Below are positions 1-8,280 of a stretch of 64,000 nt of DNA, in pieces. The position numbers were made by a program, and so were the translations under genes. The DNA is from Nocardioides solisilvae (GTDB lineage Bacteria > Actinomycetota > Actinomycetes > Propionibacteriales > Nocardioidaceae). The DNA lies in NCBI RefSeq assembly GCF_003194625.1, contig NZ_QHKX01000003.1, positions 62,001-126,000 on the forward strand, in the 5' to 3' direction. Below the pieces are notes generated by a model. The model was not told the DNA's origin. It saw only the letters and a list, made by a program, of their open reading frames with translations, and did no database searches. Position 1 is the stretch's first letter. Each line of letters opens with the position of its first letter.

Positions 1-1213
1 TCACCACGACCTCGGAGCCGTCCTCCATCTGCACCTCGTAGACCACGTTGGGCGCGGTCGAGATCAGGTCGAGGTCGAACTCGCGCTCGAGCCGGTCCCG
101 GGTGATCTCCATGTGGAGCAGGCCGAGGAAGCCGCAACGGAAGCCGAAGCCCAGCGCGCCGGAGGTCTCGGGCTCGTAGGTCAGCGCCGCGTCGTTGAGC
201 TGGAGCTTCTCCAGGGCCTCCCGCAGGTCGCCGAACTGGTCGCCGTCGATCGGGTAGAGGCCGGCGTAGACCATCGGGTTGGGGTGCTTGTAGCCGCCGA
301 GGGACTCCTCGGCCCCGTGGTGCTGCGTGGTGACCGTGTCGCCGACCCGGGACTGGCGGACGTCCTTCACCCCGGTGATCAGGTAGCCGACCTCGCCGAC
401 CCCGATCTTGTCCGCCTTCACCTGCTCGGGGCTGATCACGCCGAGCTCGAGGAGCTCGTGCGTGGCACCGGTCGACATCATCTTGATCCGGTCACGGTGC
501 GTGAGCTCGCCGTCGACCACCCTGACGTAGGTGATCACGCCGCGGTAGGTGTCGTAGACAGAGTCGAAGATCAGGGCCCGGGCCGGGGCGTCGGCGACGC
601 CCTCGGGCGGTGGGGTCTGCTTGACGATCTCGTTGAGGAGCGCCTCGACGCCCAGGCCGGTCTTCGCGCTGACCTGGAGGACGTCCTCGGGCTCGCAGCC
701 GACCAGACCGGCCAGCTCCGCGGCGTACTTCTCCGGGTTGGCGCTCGGCAGGTCGATCTTGTTGAGCACGGGGATGATGTGCAGGTCGGCACCCATCGCC
801 AGGTAGAGGTTGGCCAGCGTCTGCGCCTCGATGCCCTGCGCGGCGTCGACCAGCAGGACGGCCGCCTCGCAGGCCTCCAGCGAGCGCGAGACCTCGTAGG
901 TGAAGTCGACGTGGCCGGGGGTGTCGATCATGTTGAGCACGTAGGTGCCCGGCTCCGCCCCCTGCTCGTTGCCACCCGGCACGGTCCAGGGCATCCGCAC
1001 GGCCTGGCTCTTGATCGTGATGCCGCGCTCGCGCTCGATGTCCATCCGGTCGAGGTACTGCGCGCGGGCCGCCCGCTCGTCCACCACCCCGGTCAGCTGC
1101 AGCATCCGGTCGGCAAGGGTCGACTTGCCGTGGTCGATGTGGGCGATGATGCAGAAGTTCCGGATGATCGACGGGTCGGTCTGTCCGGGCTTCGGGGCGC
1201 TCTTCAGGGACAC
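1..1213 (-). CDS. lepA: Elongation factor 4 (LepA), 3' part beyond the left edge
   Basis: This is a ribosome-associated translational GTPase thought to back-translocate or remodel stalled ribosomes. The 404 visible codons carry the G1 loop [10 protein letters not shown]3 DTPGH, G4 NKID and G5 SAKTG, followed by EF-Tu-like domain II. The family is about 600-620 residues, so roughly the last third lies outside the window. The GTG at 1213 is chosen because it places the conserved [16 protein letters not shown] block at the usual distance from the N terminus; an ATG further upstream is out of frame. It is divergent from the kinase gene at 1359. Confidence 0.96.
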   Translation of the reverse strand, partial: MSLKSAPKPGQTDPSIIRNFCIIAHIDHGKSTLADRMLQLTGVVDERAARAQYLDRMDIERERGITIKSQAVRMPWTVPGGNEQGAEPGTYVLNMIDTPGHVDFTYEVSRSLEACEAAVLLVDAAQGIEAQTLANLYLAMGADLHIIPVLNKIDLPSANPEKYAAELAGLVGCEPEDVLQVSAKTGLGVEALLNEIVKQTPPPEGVADAPARALIFDSVYDTYRGVITYVRVVDGELTHRDRIKMMSTGATHELLELGVISPEQVKADKIGVGEVGYLITGVKDVRQSRVGDTVTTQHHGAEESLGGYKHPNPMVYAGLYPIDGDQFGDLREALEKLQLNDAALTYEPETSGALGFGFRCGFLGLLHMEITRDRLEREFDLDLISTAPNVVYEVQMEDGSEVVV

Positions 1214-1358
1214 GGATGACTTTCGGGTACGTCGTGCGGTGCGGGTCGTGCCATTGTTCCACGAGGCCTCGCCCGCCCGGGATTCGTGCCGCGACGCCGG
1301 GTCCGCCGGACGACGACCCCGTGGGCCCCACCGGGACGGCGCGCGGGAGGATGCGTCC

Positions 1359-2354
1359 GTGACCGCCCTCCCCGCCCCGGGCCCCTACCCCGCCCCGCCC
1401 GACGCGACCGCGCGGCGCCTGCACTGGCAGTTCCTGCCGCCCGGGGTCCGCGCGTGGGTCGAGCGTCGCTGCGGCTCGCCCGTGGTCGAGGCGCTCTCGC
1501 AGGACGCGGGGTTCACGCCGGGCTTCGCGTCGGTGCTCGTCTGCGCCGACGGGTCGCGCCACTTCGTCAAGGCCGCCTCGCCGAAGGCGCAGCGCGTCTT
1601 CGCCGACTCCTACCGGGAGGAGGCGCGCAAGCTGGCCGCGCTCCCCGACGGCATCCCGGCCCCACGCCTCGTGGCCCTCCTCGACGACGACTGGGTCGTG
1701 CTGGTCCTCGAGCACCAGGAGGGAGTCAACCCGCCCCGCCCGTGGACACCGGCCCACCTGGACGCGACGCTGGACGCCCTGGAGTCCGTCGCGGCCGTCA
1801 CCACCCCGGTCCCCCCGGCCCTCGCGCTCGACCCCTTCGTGGTGGAGACGGCCGACTGGCCCGCGCACTGGGACGTGGTGCGGGAGCGCCGGCCCGACCT
1901 GCCCCACCTCGACGAGGCGCAGGCCCTCGCAGCAGCGCACGCCGCCGCCACCGACGGCGACACCCTCGTGCACACCGACGTCCGGGCCGACAACGTGCTC
2001 GTGGACCCCGAGGGCCGGGCGTGGATCTGCGACTGGAACTGGCCTGTGCGCGGAGCCTCGTGGCTGGACTCCCTGCTCGCACTCGTCGGTCCGCGCGGCG
2101 ACGGCCTCGACGTGGAGGGGGTGATCGCGACCCGCCCCCTGCTGCGCGACGTGCCGGCCGAGCACGTCGACTCGTTCCTCGCGCTGGTGACCGGGTTCTT
2201 CCTCCGGATGGGCGGCGAGGCCGTCCCGCCCACCTCCCCGTGGCTGCGGGCGCACCAGGCCTGGCAGGGCGAGGTCTGCTGGCAGTGGCTGGCCGAGCGG
2301 CGTGGTTGGGCGGTGGCCGGCGGTACCGGCCGGGACGAGTCCCGGGACGAGTGA
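1359..2354 (+). CDS. Aminoglycoside phosphotransferase (APH)-family kinase
   Basis: This 331-residue protein has the APH/choline-kinase fold signature. The catalytic loop [12 protein letters not shown] supplies the base Asp and the metal-binding Asn, and ICDWNW supplies the second metal-binding Asp. The N-terminal lobe has a glycine-poor nucleotide loop with FVKAAS as the probable ATP-binding lysine. The GTG start at 1359 is preceded by a GGGAGG ribosome site 8 nt upstream; long in-frame extensions upstream have no such site. The substrate cannot be read from the sequence. Many chromosomal APH-like kinases in actinobacteria act on metabolites rather than drugs, so a resistance role should not be assumed. 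Confidence 0.8.
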   Translation: MTALPAPGPYPAPPDATARRLHWQFLPPGVRAWVERRCGSPVVEALSQDAGFTPGFASVLVCADGSRHFVKAASPKAQRVFADSYREEARKLAALPDGIPAPRLVALLDDDWVVLVLEHQEGVNPPRPWTPAHLDATLDALESVAAVTTPVPPALALDPFVVETADWPAHWDVVRERRPDLPHLDEAQALAAAHAAATDGDTLVHTDVRADNVLVDPEGRAWICDWNWPVRGASWLDSLLALVGPRGDGLDVEGVIATRPLLRDVPAEHVDSFLALVTGFFLRMGGEAVPPTSPWLRAHQAWQGEVCWQWLAERRGWAVAGGTGRDESRDE

Positions 2355-2355
2355 T

Positions 2356-2385
2356 TTGGGTGGTCGCCGCGCCCACTGGTAATCT
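2356..2385 (+). promoter_or_regulatory. Probable rpsT promoter
   Basis: TTGGGT (2356-2361) and TAATCT (2380-2385) are separated by 18 bp, about 100 nt ahead of rpsT. This resembles a housekeeping-sigma promoter. It leaves a roughly 90-nt 5' leader in front of the ribosomal protein gene, long enough for autogenous control, although no known leader motif was recognised. Confidence 0.55.
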
Positions 2386-2483
2386 CGTGCCCGCATGTCC
2401 GGCGCCCGACCCTCTCTGGGGTTGCCAGGCAGCCGACTCACCCATTCTTCTTTCCTGACCAGACCGAGACCGAAGGTTCTTCA

Positions 2484-2744
2484 GTGGCGAACATCAAGTC
2501 CCAGATCAAGCGCAACAAGCAGAACGAGAAGCGCCACGAGCGCAACAAGGCGGTCAAGACCGGTCTGAAGACCGCGGTCCGCAAGTTCCGCGAGGCCGCC
2601 GAGGCCGGCGACAAGGACAACGCGGTCACCCTCGGCCGCGAGGCGTCCCGCAAGCTCGACAAGGCCGTCTCCAAGGGCGTCATCCACAAGAACCAGGCCG
2701 CCAACCGCAAGTCGGCGATCGCCAAGAAGGCCGCCGCTCTCTGA
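2484..2744 (+). CDS. rpsT: 30S ribosomal protein S20
   Basis: This 86-residue, very basic protein binds 16S rRNA early in small-subunit assembly. The N-terminal [19 protein letters not shown] and the C-terminal lysine/alanine-rich helix are typical of S20, and the length is normal for the family. The start is GTG. It stands alone, with its own promoter upstream and a strong hairpin terminator downstream that separates it from the convergent holA. Position beside lepA and holA is the common actinobacterial arrangement. Confidence 0.98.
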   Translation: MANIKSQIKRNKQNEKRHERNKAVKTGLKTAVRKFREAAEAGDKDNAVTLGREASRKLDKAVSKGVIHKNQAANRKSAIAKKAAAL

Positions 2745-2775
2745 GCGACCCCGTCGCTCGAGCCACGCAGCTCCT

Positions 2776-2807
2776 GAGGCGCCGCACCCCTCCGGGTGCG
2801 GCGCCTC
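2776..2807. terminator. Hairpin terminator between rpsT and holA
   Basis: A perfect 14-bp inverted repeat (arms 2776-2789 and 2794-2807, loop CTCC) lies between the convergent stops of rpsT and holA. There is no long U-run on either side, as is common for actinobacterial terminators, so it may serve both strands. Confidence 0.8.
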
Positions 2808-2865
2808 GCGGCATTTCCGGCCCCACCCGCGTCGGCGGCCGCGACCGTCGGCTGCCGACGGCCCC

Positions 2866-3852
2866 TCAGCGGGAGCGCAGGGCGGTGACCGTGAGGACCA
2901 GGCGCTCCAGGGTGTAGCTGGCGTCGTGGGCCGCCCCCTTGATGTCGGCGTCGGCCTGCGCGACCGCCTGCAGCGCCAGCGCGATCCCCCGGTCGTCCCA
3001 GCTGCGCGCCTGGCTCCGCACCGTCTTCACCTTCCACGGGGGCACGCCGAGCTCACGCGCGAGATCGGCGTCCCGCAGACCGCGGGCCGCCCCCAGGAAC
3101 CTGGCCACCCCCCGCACCGACTGGCCGACCGCCGAGGTGACCAGGACGCCCGGCGTGCCGCCGTCCAGCGCCCACCTCAGCTCCTCCAGGGCCTGGGCCG
3201 CGTCCCCCGCCATCGCCGCGTCGGCGACGGCGAACGACTTCGCCTCGGCCCGTCCGCCGAAGTAGCGCTTCACGAGCTCGAGGGTGACCTGCTCGCCCGG
3301 GAAGTCGCTGGTGAGCTGGTGGGCCGCGGCGGCGAGCGAACGCAGGTCGTGGCCGACCGCGAGCACCAGGAGCTCGAGGGCGTCGGGGCTGACCCGGGCC
3401 CCGAGCTGGGCGAACTCCCCGCGGGCGAACTCCTGGAACCCGCTCGCGTACTTGACCTCGGCCGCCTTCACCTCGGTGACGCACGGCAGCTTGCGGAGCT
3501 TGGTGAGGAGCCCGCTGCCGCGGGGACCGCCGCCGTGCATGAGCACGAGCGCGACGTCCTCCACCGGGTCCACGGCCCGCGCGAGGACGTGGTCGTACAG
3601 CTCGTCGGGGAGCTCCTCGAGCGCGCGGACGACGGCGCAGCGCGTCGCGGAGAAGAGGGAGGGCGAGCACATCTCGTCGAGGGCGGCCGCGGTCAGCGCG
3701 GAGGCGGCGACCTCGGCGACCTCGGCCTCGTCGTCGTGCGCCAGCACCGCGCGCCGGACCGCGCCCACGGCGCGCTCGTTGAGGAACTCCTCCTTGCCGG
3801 TCACGAGCGTGACGCGGCCGAGGACCTGCGAAGCGGTGGGACCCTGAGCCAT
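2866..3852 (-). CDS. holA: DNA polymerase III delta subunit
   Basis: The delta subunit of the clamp loader opens the beta sliding clamp. This 328-residue protein begins VLGRVTLVTGKEEFLNERAV and has the leucine-rich, Arg-containing C-terminal helices of the family (for example LERLVLTVTALR). The length is normal. The ATG at 3852 is preferred, because an in-frame GTG seven codons upstream has no better ribosome site. It follows comEC by about 30 nt on the same strand, so it is probably the last gene of a comEA-comEC-holA transcription unit. Confidence 0.93.
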   Translation of the reverse strand: MAQGPTASQVLGRVTLVTGKEEFLNERAVGAVRRAVLAHDDEAEVAEVAASALTAAALDEMCSPSLFSATRCAVVRALEELPDELYDHVLARAVDPVEDVALVLMHGGGPRGSGLLTKLRKLPCVTEVKAAEVKYASGFQEFARGEFAQLGARVSPDALELLVLAVGHDLRSLAAAAHQLTSDFPGEQVTLELVKRYFGGRAEAKSFAVADAAMAGDAAQALEELRWALDGGTPGVLVTSAVGQSVRGVARFLGAARGLRDADLARELGVPPWKVKTVRSQARSWDDRGIALALQAVAQADADIKGAAHDASYTLERLVLTVTALRSR

Positions 3853-3883
3853 GGTGCGGACAGCCTGCCACACCGCGCCGACG

Positions 3884-6238
3884 TCACCGGCGGGCGGCGG
3901 TGTGCAGGACGCCGTCGCGCTCGAGCACCAGCACGTCGCCCGAGGTGTCGGTGCGCAGCACCCGCGCGCCCACCCCCTCGAGCAGTGCCACCACGGCCGG
4001 CGCCGGGTGACCGTAGGTGTTGTCCGCCCCCACGGGCACCAGGGCGACGCGCGGCCGCAGGGAGGCGAGCAGCCGCTCGTCCTGGTGGGGGCTGCCGTGG
4101 TGCGGCACCTTGAGCACGTCCACCGTCAGGCCCGGCGGCAGGAGCCGGGCCAGCCGCCCCTGTGCCCCCGGCTCGACGTCGCCGGTGAGGAGGGCCCGGA
4201 CGCCCCGGACCTCGACGAGGAGCACGAGGCTGGCGTCGTTGGCCCCACCGGGTGCGGCTGGTCCCGCCCCGTCGGCGGGGGGCCAGAGCTGCTGGACCGT
4301 GGCCTCGCCGACGCGCACCGGGGCACCGTCCCCCGGCCCGTGGCCGGGCACCAGACCGTCGCGGGCGAGACGGCCGAGCACCTCGCGCGCACCGTCGGCC
4401 GGGTCGGCGAGGGGCGAGACCCGGACCTCGCCGACCGCACGACCGCCCAGCACGCCGTCCAGGCCCCCCACGTGGTCGGCGTGGAAGTGGGTGAGGACCA
4501 GCAGCGGGACCTCCTCGACGCCCAGCCGGGACAGGCACCGGTCCACCGCGGCGGGCTCCGGCCCGGCGTCCACGACGATCGCCGCCCCCGGTGCCACCCG
4601 GACGGCCAGCGCGTCCCCCTGCCCCACGTCGCACGCCGCGAGCACCCAGCCCGACGCCGGCCAGCCCGGCGACGGGGGCCGGATCACGACCACCGCCAGC
4701 CCGGCCACGCAGAGCAGCGTGGTGGCCACCGGCCGGCGCAGCACGCGCGGAGCCGCGACCGCCAGCAACCCGCACAGCACCGTCAGCCCCGCCAGCGCCC
4801 ACGGCCCCGTCCCCCAGTCCACCGCAGGGGTGGGCAGGGCGGCACCCCAGCGGGCCACCGCGATGATCCAGCCCGCGGCCCAGCCCGCCGGCAGCGCGAC
4901 CAGCTGACCCAGCGCCGGCCACCCCACCGCGCACACGCCACCCACCAGCCCCAGCACCGTGGCGGGCGCGACCGCGGGTGCCACCAGCAGGTTGGCCAGC
5001 ACCGCGACCAGGCTCACCTCGCCCGAGATCGCGGCGACCACGGGGGTGCAGGCCAGCTGGGCCGCGGCCGGGACCGCGACGGCCTCGGCGACCCCTCGGG
5101 GCAGCCAGCGACGGGCAGCGTCGCGCCACTGCGGCGCCAGCAGGAGGATGCCCGCGGTCGCGAGCACGGAGAGGGCGAAGCCGACCGAGACCGCCAGCCG
5201 GGGGTCCCACAGGAGCAGCGCCACGACCGCGGCCCCCAACGTGCGGATCCCCCGGTCGCGCCCGTTGCTGGTGAAGGCGAGCAAGGCGATCGACCCCATG
5301 GCGGCCGCCCGCACGACGCTGGGCTCGGTGCGCGCGAGCAGCACGAAGCCGACGATCCCCAGGACGCCCACGACGTACCTGCCGCGACCCCGCACCCCCA
5401 GCCACCGGCCCGCGAGGAGGAGGAAGCCCACCATGAGCGTGAGGTTGGTCCCGCTCACCGCGAGCAGGTGGGTGAGCCCGGTGGTCCGGAAGTCGGCGGC
5501 GAGGCCCGGGTCGAGCCCGGCGTCGTCGCCGACGACCAGCGAGGGCACCAGCACCCGCTGGTCCTCGGGACGGGTGGCCACGGCCGTGCGCAGTCCGGCC
5601 CGCACCGCGGCGGCGCCGCGCCACCACGCGTCGGGCCCCTCGACCAGCGCGGGCCCGGCTCCGGTCGGGCGGAGCAGCGCGCTCGCGTCACCGTCGCCAG
5701 GCAGGAGGCGACCTCGGGTCCGCACCGTCGAGCCGAGCCGCACCGGCCGCCACCCCGGGCCGCCCAGGACGACCACGGGGCTGCGCACCTGCCAGGCGCC
5801 GCCCCGGCCCGCGACGTGCCGCACCGTCCCGCGCACCACCACCTGCTCGCCGTACGCCCCCGCGAGCGGACGGGGGTCGGACGTCACCTGCAGCACCACG
5901 TCGACCGTCGCCCGCTCGCCGGCCAGCTCCGGCACGGGCCCCGTGCCGGTCTGCTCCGCCCGGGCCCAGGCCGAGACGAGGACCGCCGCGGCGACCAGCA
6001 CCGCGGCCGTCCGGGTCGGGCGCGCTCCCGGGGCCCGGAGGGAGGCGACCAGCAGCACCGCGAGCAGCGCGATCCCAGCGGCGACGCCGGCGTCGGTGGC
6101 GCGCAGCCCGACCAGTCCCCCGGCCCACGCGGCCACCCCGAGGGCGCTCGTGCGCAGGTCGGGGCGGGCGGCGTCGCCACCGGACCCGCGAGCCCGCCCC
6201 GCCCCCTGTCCCGGCCTCGACCCAGGCCCCGGACTCAC
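3884..6238 (-). CDS. comEC: ComEC/Rec2-type DNA uptake channel protein
   Basis: ComEC forms the inner-membrane channel for single-stranded DNA in natural transformation. The 784 residues have hydrophobic helices at the N terminus, an OB-like soluble part, and a central competence domain of many helices beginning near LTHLLAVSGTNLTL. The C-terminal metallo-beta-lactamase-like domain has the metal motif LTHFHADHVGG and a later PHHGS. The GTG start at 6238 overlaps the comEA stop by 4 nt (GTGA), which fixes the start and implies translational coupling. No comEB lies between the two genes, which is usual in actinobacteria. Whether the organism is transformable cannot be told from this. Confidence 0.92.
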   Translation of the reverse strand: MSPGPGSRPGQGAGRARGSGGDAARPDLRTSALGVAAWAGGLVGLRATDAGVAAGIALLAVLLVASLRAPGARPTRTAAVLVAAAVLVSAWARAEQTGTGPVPELAGERATVDVVLQVTSDPRPLAGAYGEQVVVRGTVRHVAGRGGAWQVRSPVVVLGGPGWRPVRLGSTVRTRGRLLPGDGDASALLRPTGAGPALVEGPDAWWRGAAAVRAGLRTAVATRPEDQRVLVPSLVVGDDAGLDPGLAADFRTTGLTHLLAVSGTNLTLMVGFLLLAGRWLGVRGRGRYVVGVLGIVGFVLLARTEPSVVRAAAMGSIALLAFTSNGRDRGIRTLGAAVVALLLWDPRLAVSVGFALSVLATAGILLLAPQWRDAARRWLPRGVAEAVAVPAAAQLACTPVVAAISGEVSLVAVLANLLVAPAVAPATVLGLVGGVCAVGWPALGQLVALPAGWAAGWIIAVARWGAALPTPAVDWGTGPWALAGLTVLCGLLAVAAPRVLRRPVATTLLCVAGLAVVVIRPPSPGWPASGWVLAACDVGQGDALAVRVAPGAAIVVDAGPEPAAVDRCLSRLGVEEVPLLVLTHFHADHVGGLDGVLGGRAVGEVRVSPLADPADGAREVLGRLARDGLVPGHGPGDGAPVRVGEATVQQLWPPADGAGPAAPGGANDASLVLLVEVRGVRALLTGDVEPGAQGRLARLLPPGLTVDVLKVPHHGSPHQDERLLASLRPRVALVPVGADNTYGHPAPAVVALLEGVGARVLRTDTSGDVLVLERDGVLHTAARR

Positions 6239-7314
6239 ACGGTGACCAGCGGGGCGAGCTCCGCCAGGGTCACCTCCCCGATCCCGTTGACCTCGAGCAG
6301 CTCGTCCACCGCGGTGAAGCCACCGTGCTCGGTGCGCCAGGCCACGATCGCCGCCGCGGTCACCGGGCCGACGCCCGGCAGGGTGTCGAGCAGCGCCTCG
6401 TCGGCCGTGTTGAGGTTGACCAGGCCGGCCGGCGCACCGGCGCCCGCGTGGCCCGGCAGCGACGTGCCCGGGGAGGCGAGCGCCGGGCCGGCCGGCACCC
6501 GGACCCCGACGAGCAGCTGCTCGCCGTCCACGAGGACCCGGGCCAGGTTGAGGCTCGTGAGGTCGACGCCCGCCCTGGCCCCGCCGGCCTCCTCGAGGGC
6601 GTCGGCGACCCGCGACCCGGGGGGCAGCACCACCAGCCCCGGCCTGCGCACCCGCCCGGCCACGTCGACCACCACCTCCTGACCGCCCGCCGGGCCGGTG
6701 GCGCTCCCGGGGCCGGGCGCCGCCTCTCCCCCGGGGACGGGCGGGGCGACGGGCGGGGCGACGGGGGCGACGGGCTCCACCGCCCCCGCCACGGGCGAGG
6801 GGACGGCCCGCGGGGGCACCGCCGCGGTGCGCGGCTGCCCGGCGACCACCCACCACGTCGTCCAGGCGAGCCCGACGGCGACCAGCGCGGCGACCACCAC
6901 GAGGTGGCTGGGCTGCAGGGTCACCCGGCCCCGGACGGGGAGCCACGGGCCCGCGAGCGCCCTCCTCGCCGCGTGCCGCCCGGGCACGGGCAGGGCGCCC
7001 GGCGCGGGACCGGCAGGACGCGCAGGACGGGCGGGGTCGTCGAGAGGGTCGGCCCACGGGTCCGGCTCCGAACCTTGCGCCTGCTCGCGGAGCCACTCCT
7101 CCCCCGGCCCGCCGGAGGGACGCACCCGGGTCGGCTCGACGTCGGCCCAGCCCACGGGACCGGGACCGGGACCGGGACCGGGCGACCCCACGACCTCGCG
7201 GTCACCCACGTCGGGCGGCAGCTCCGCCCGCACGGCCGCCAGCTCGGCCGACAGCAGCGCCAGTCGACGGGCCACGGCCTGCTCGTGCTCGGGGCTGGGA
7301 CGGCGGGAGCGCAT
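6235..7314 (-). CDS. comEA: ComEA-like DNA-binding competence protein
   Basis: This is a membrane-anchored double-stranded-DNA receptor that feeds ComEC. The protein (359 residues from the ATG at 7314) has a long Pro/Gly-rich cytoplasmic N-terminal part, one membrane helix (LVVVAALVAVGLAWTTWWVV), and a Pro-rich spacer. A SLBB-like domain (VVVDVAGRVRRPGLVVLPPG) and a C-terminal helix-hairpin-helix pair (LVNLNTADEALLDTLPGVGP) follow. A -10 box 7 nt upstream of 7314 supports that start over the one ten codons earlier. The N-terminal region is much longer than in Firmicutes ComEA. Confidence 0.9.
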   Translation of the reverse strand: MRSRRPSPEHEQAVARRLALLSAELAAVRAELPPDVGDREVVGSPGPGPGPGPVGWADVEPTRVRPSGGPGEEWLREQAQGSEPDPWADPLDDPARPARPAGPAPGALPVPGRHAARRALAGPWLPVRGRVTLQPSHLVVVAALVAVGLAWTTWWVVAGQPRTAAVPPRAVPSPVAGAVEPVAPVAPPVAPPVPGGEAAPGPGSATGPAGGQEVVVDVAGRVRRPGLVVLPPGSRVADALEEAGGARAGVDLTSLNLARVLVDGEQLLVGVRVPAGPALASPGTSLPGHAGAGAPAGLVNLNTADEALLDTLPGVGPVTAAAIVAWRTEHGGFTAVDELLEVNGIGEVTLAELAPLVTV

Positions 7315-7321
7315 GACGGCG

Positions 7322-7327
7322 ACCGTA
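7322..7327 (-). promoter_or_regulatory. -10 box for a leaderless comEA mRNA
   Basis: TACGGT ends 7 nt before the ATG at 7314, so transcription should begin at or within a base of the start codon. No ribosome site is present. Confidence 0.55.
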
Positions 7328-7397
7328 CGGAACTCCGGCGGCACGCGTCGGACGGCAGCCCCGGACCTGTGGAGAACTCAGGCGGCGCGGGCGTCGC

Positions 7398-8252
7398 TCA
7401 CAGGCGCGGGGCGATCGCGGCGGCCACCATGCCCGGCCCCACGTGGGCGCCGAGCACCGCGCCGAGCTCGGTGCACCACACCTGGCCCGTCAGCCGGTCG
7501 CCCAGCCGCTCCCGCAGGCGCGTGGTCAGGTGGTGCGCCCGCTCGGGGTTGGCCAGGTGGGCGACGCACAGGTCGACCTCTCGGTCGCCGGCGGTGCTGA
7601 CCACGAGGTCCTCCAGCCGCTGCAGCGCCCGGCCCGCCGTGCGCACCCGCTCGAGCGAGGCCACCCTGCCGTCCCGGATCTCGAGCAGCGGCTTCACCGC
7701 GAGGGCGCCTCCCAGCAGCGCCGCCGCGGCGCCGATCCGCCCGCCCCGGCGCAGGTACTCCAGGGTGTCGACGTAGAACCACGAGTGCGAGGCAGCGGCC
7801 AGGGCCCGCGCCGCGTCGGCCGCCGCGTGCACGTCGCCGCCGGCGTCGAGCACGTCGGCGGCGGCCAGGGCAGCAAAGCCCGTCGCCGCCGCGACCTGCC
7901 GGCTGTCCACCACCACGACCTCGACCGAGGCCTCCCGCGCCGCCAGCTGGGCCGACTCGAGCGTCCCGCTCATCTCGCCGGAGAGGTGGACCGACAGGAC
8001 GCTCTGCGCCCCGTCGGCGGCCAGCTTCTCGTAGACCTCCAGCATCGCCGCCGGTGCGGGCCGCGAGGTGGAGACGGGCACGAAGTCGCGCAGGGCCTGC
8101 GCCACGAACTCGGGCGTCGCGCCCTCGGCGCCCTCGTCCAGCACCTTGGCCCCGATCACCACCTGCAGGGGGACCACGACGATCCCCCTCGCGGCGGCCA
8201 CCTCGGGCGGCAGACTGGCGGTCGAGTCGGTGACGATCACGGTCCCGGGCAC
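7398..8252 (-). CDS. DegV family fatty-acid-binding protein
   Basis: DegV proteins bind fatty acids; some act as the FakB subunit of fatty-acid kinase. The 284 residues open with VIVTDSTASLPPEVAA, have the TSRPAPA segment and the ligand-binding SGTLESA region, and include the glycine-rich YLRRGGRIGAAAALLG loop typical of the family. The GTG start at 8252 is 6 nt from a TAGCCT -10 box, so it may be transcribed without a leader even though it lies only 28 bp after leuS. No FakA kinase is visible in the window. Confidence 0.9.
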   Translation of the reverse strand: MPGTVIVTDSTASLPPEVAAARGIVVVPLQVVIGAKVLDEGAEGATPEFVAQALRDFVPVSTSRPAPAAMLEVYEKLAADGAQSVLSVHLSGEMSGTLESAQLAAREASVEVVVVDSRQVAAATGFAALAAADVLDAGGDVHAAADAARALAAASHSWFYVDTLEYLRRGGRIGAAAALLGGALAVKPLLEIRDGRVASLERVRTAGRALQRLEDLVVSTAGDREVDLCVAHLANPERAHHLTTRLRERLGDRLTGQVWCTELGAVLGAHVGPGMVAAAIAPRL

Positions 8253-8258
8253 GTGGTC

Positions 8259-8264
8259 AGGCTA
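8259..8264 (-). promoter_or_regulatory. -10 box for a leaderless degV mRNA
   Basis: TAGCCT lies in the short gap after leuS and ends 6 nt before the degV GTG. This would let degV be transcribed independently of leuS. Confidence 0.5.
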
Positions 8265-8280
8265 GCGAAGCCGCACCTCG

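Noticed and set aside
1359..2354. Possible antibiotic-resistance gene (APH fold)
   Set aside because: There is no mobile context and no close match to a known aminoglycoside kinase was recognised; the fold alone is not evidence for resistance.
113..2441. Long open frames on both strands across lepA and the kinase gene
   Set aside because: They are GC-driven shadows with Arg/Gly/Pro-rich translations. The lepA and APH motifs lie in other frames.
6235..7314. Natural competence as a functional system
   Set aside because: Only comEA and comEC are seen; no uptake pilus, dprA or comF lies in the window, so transformability is not claimed.
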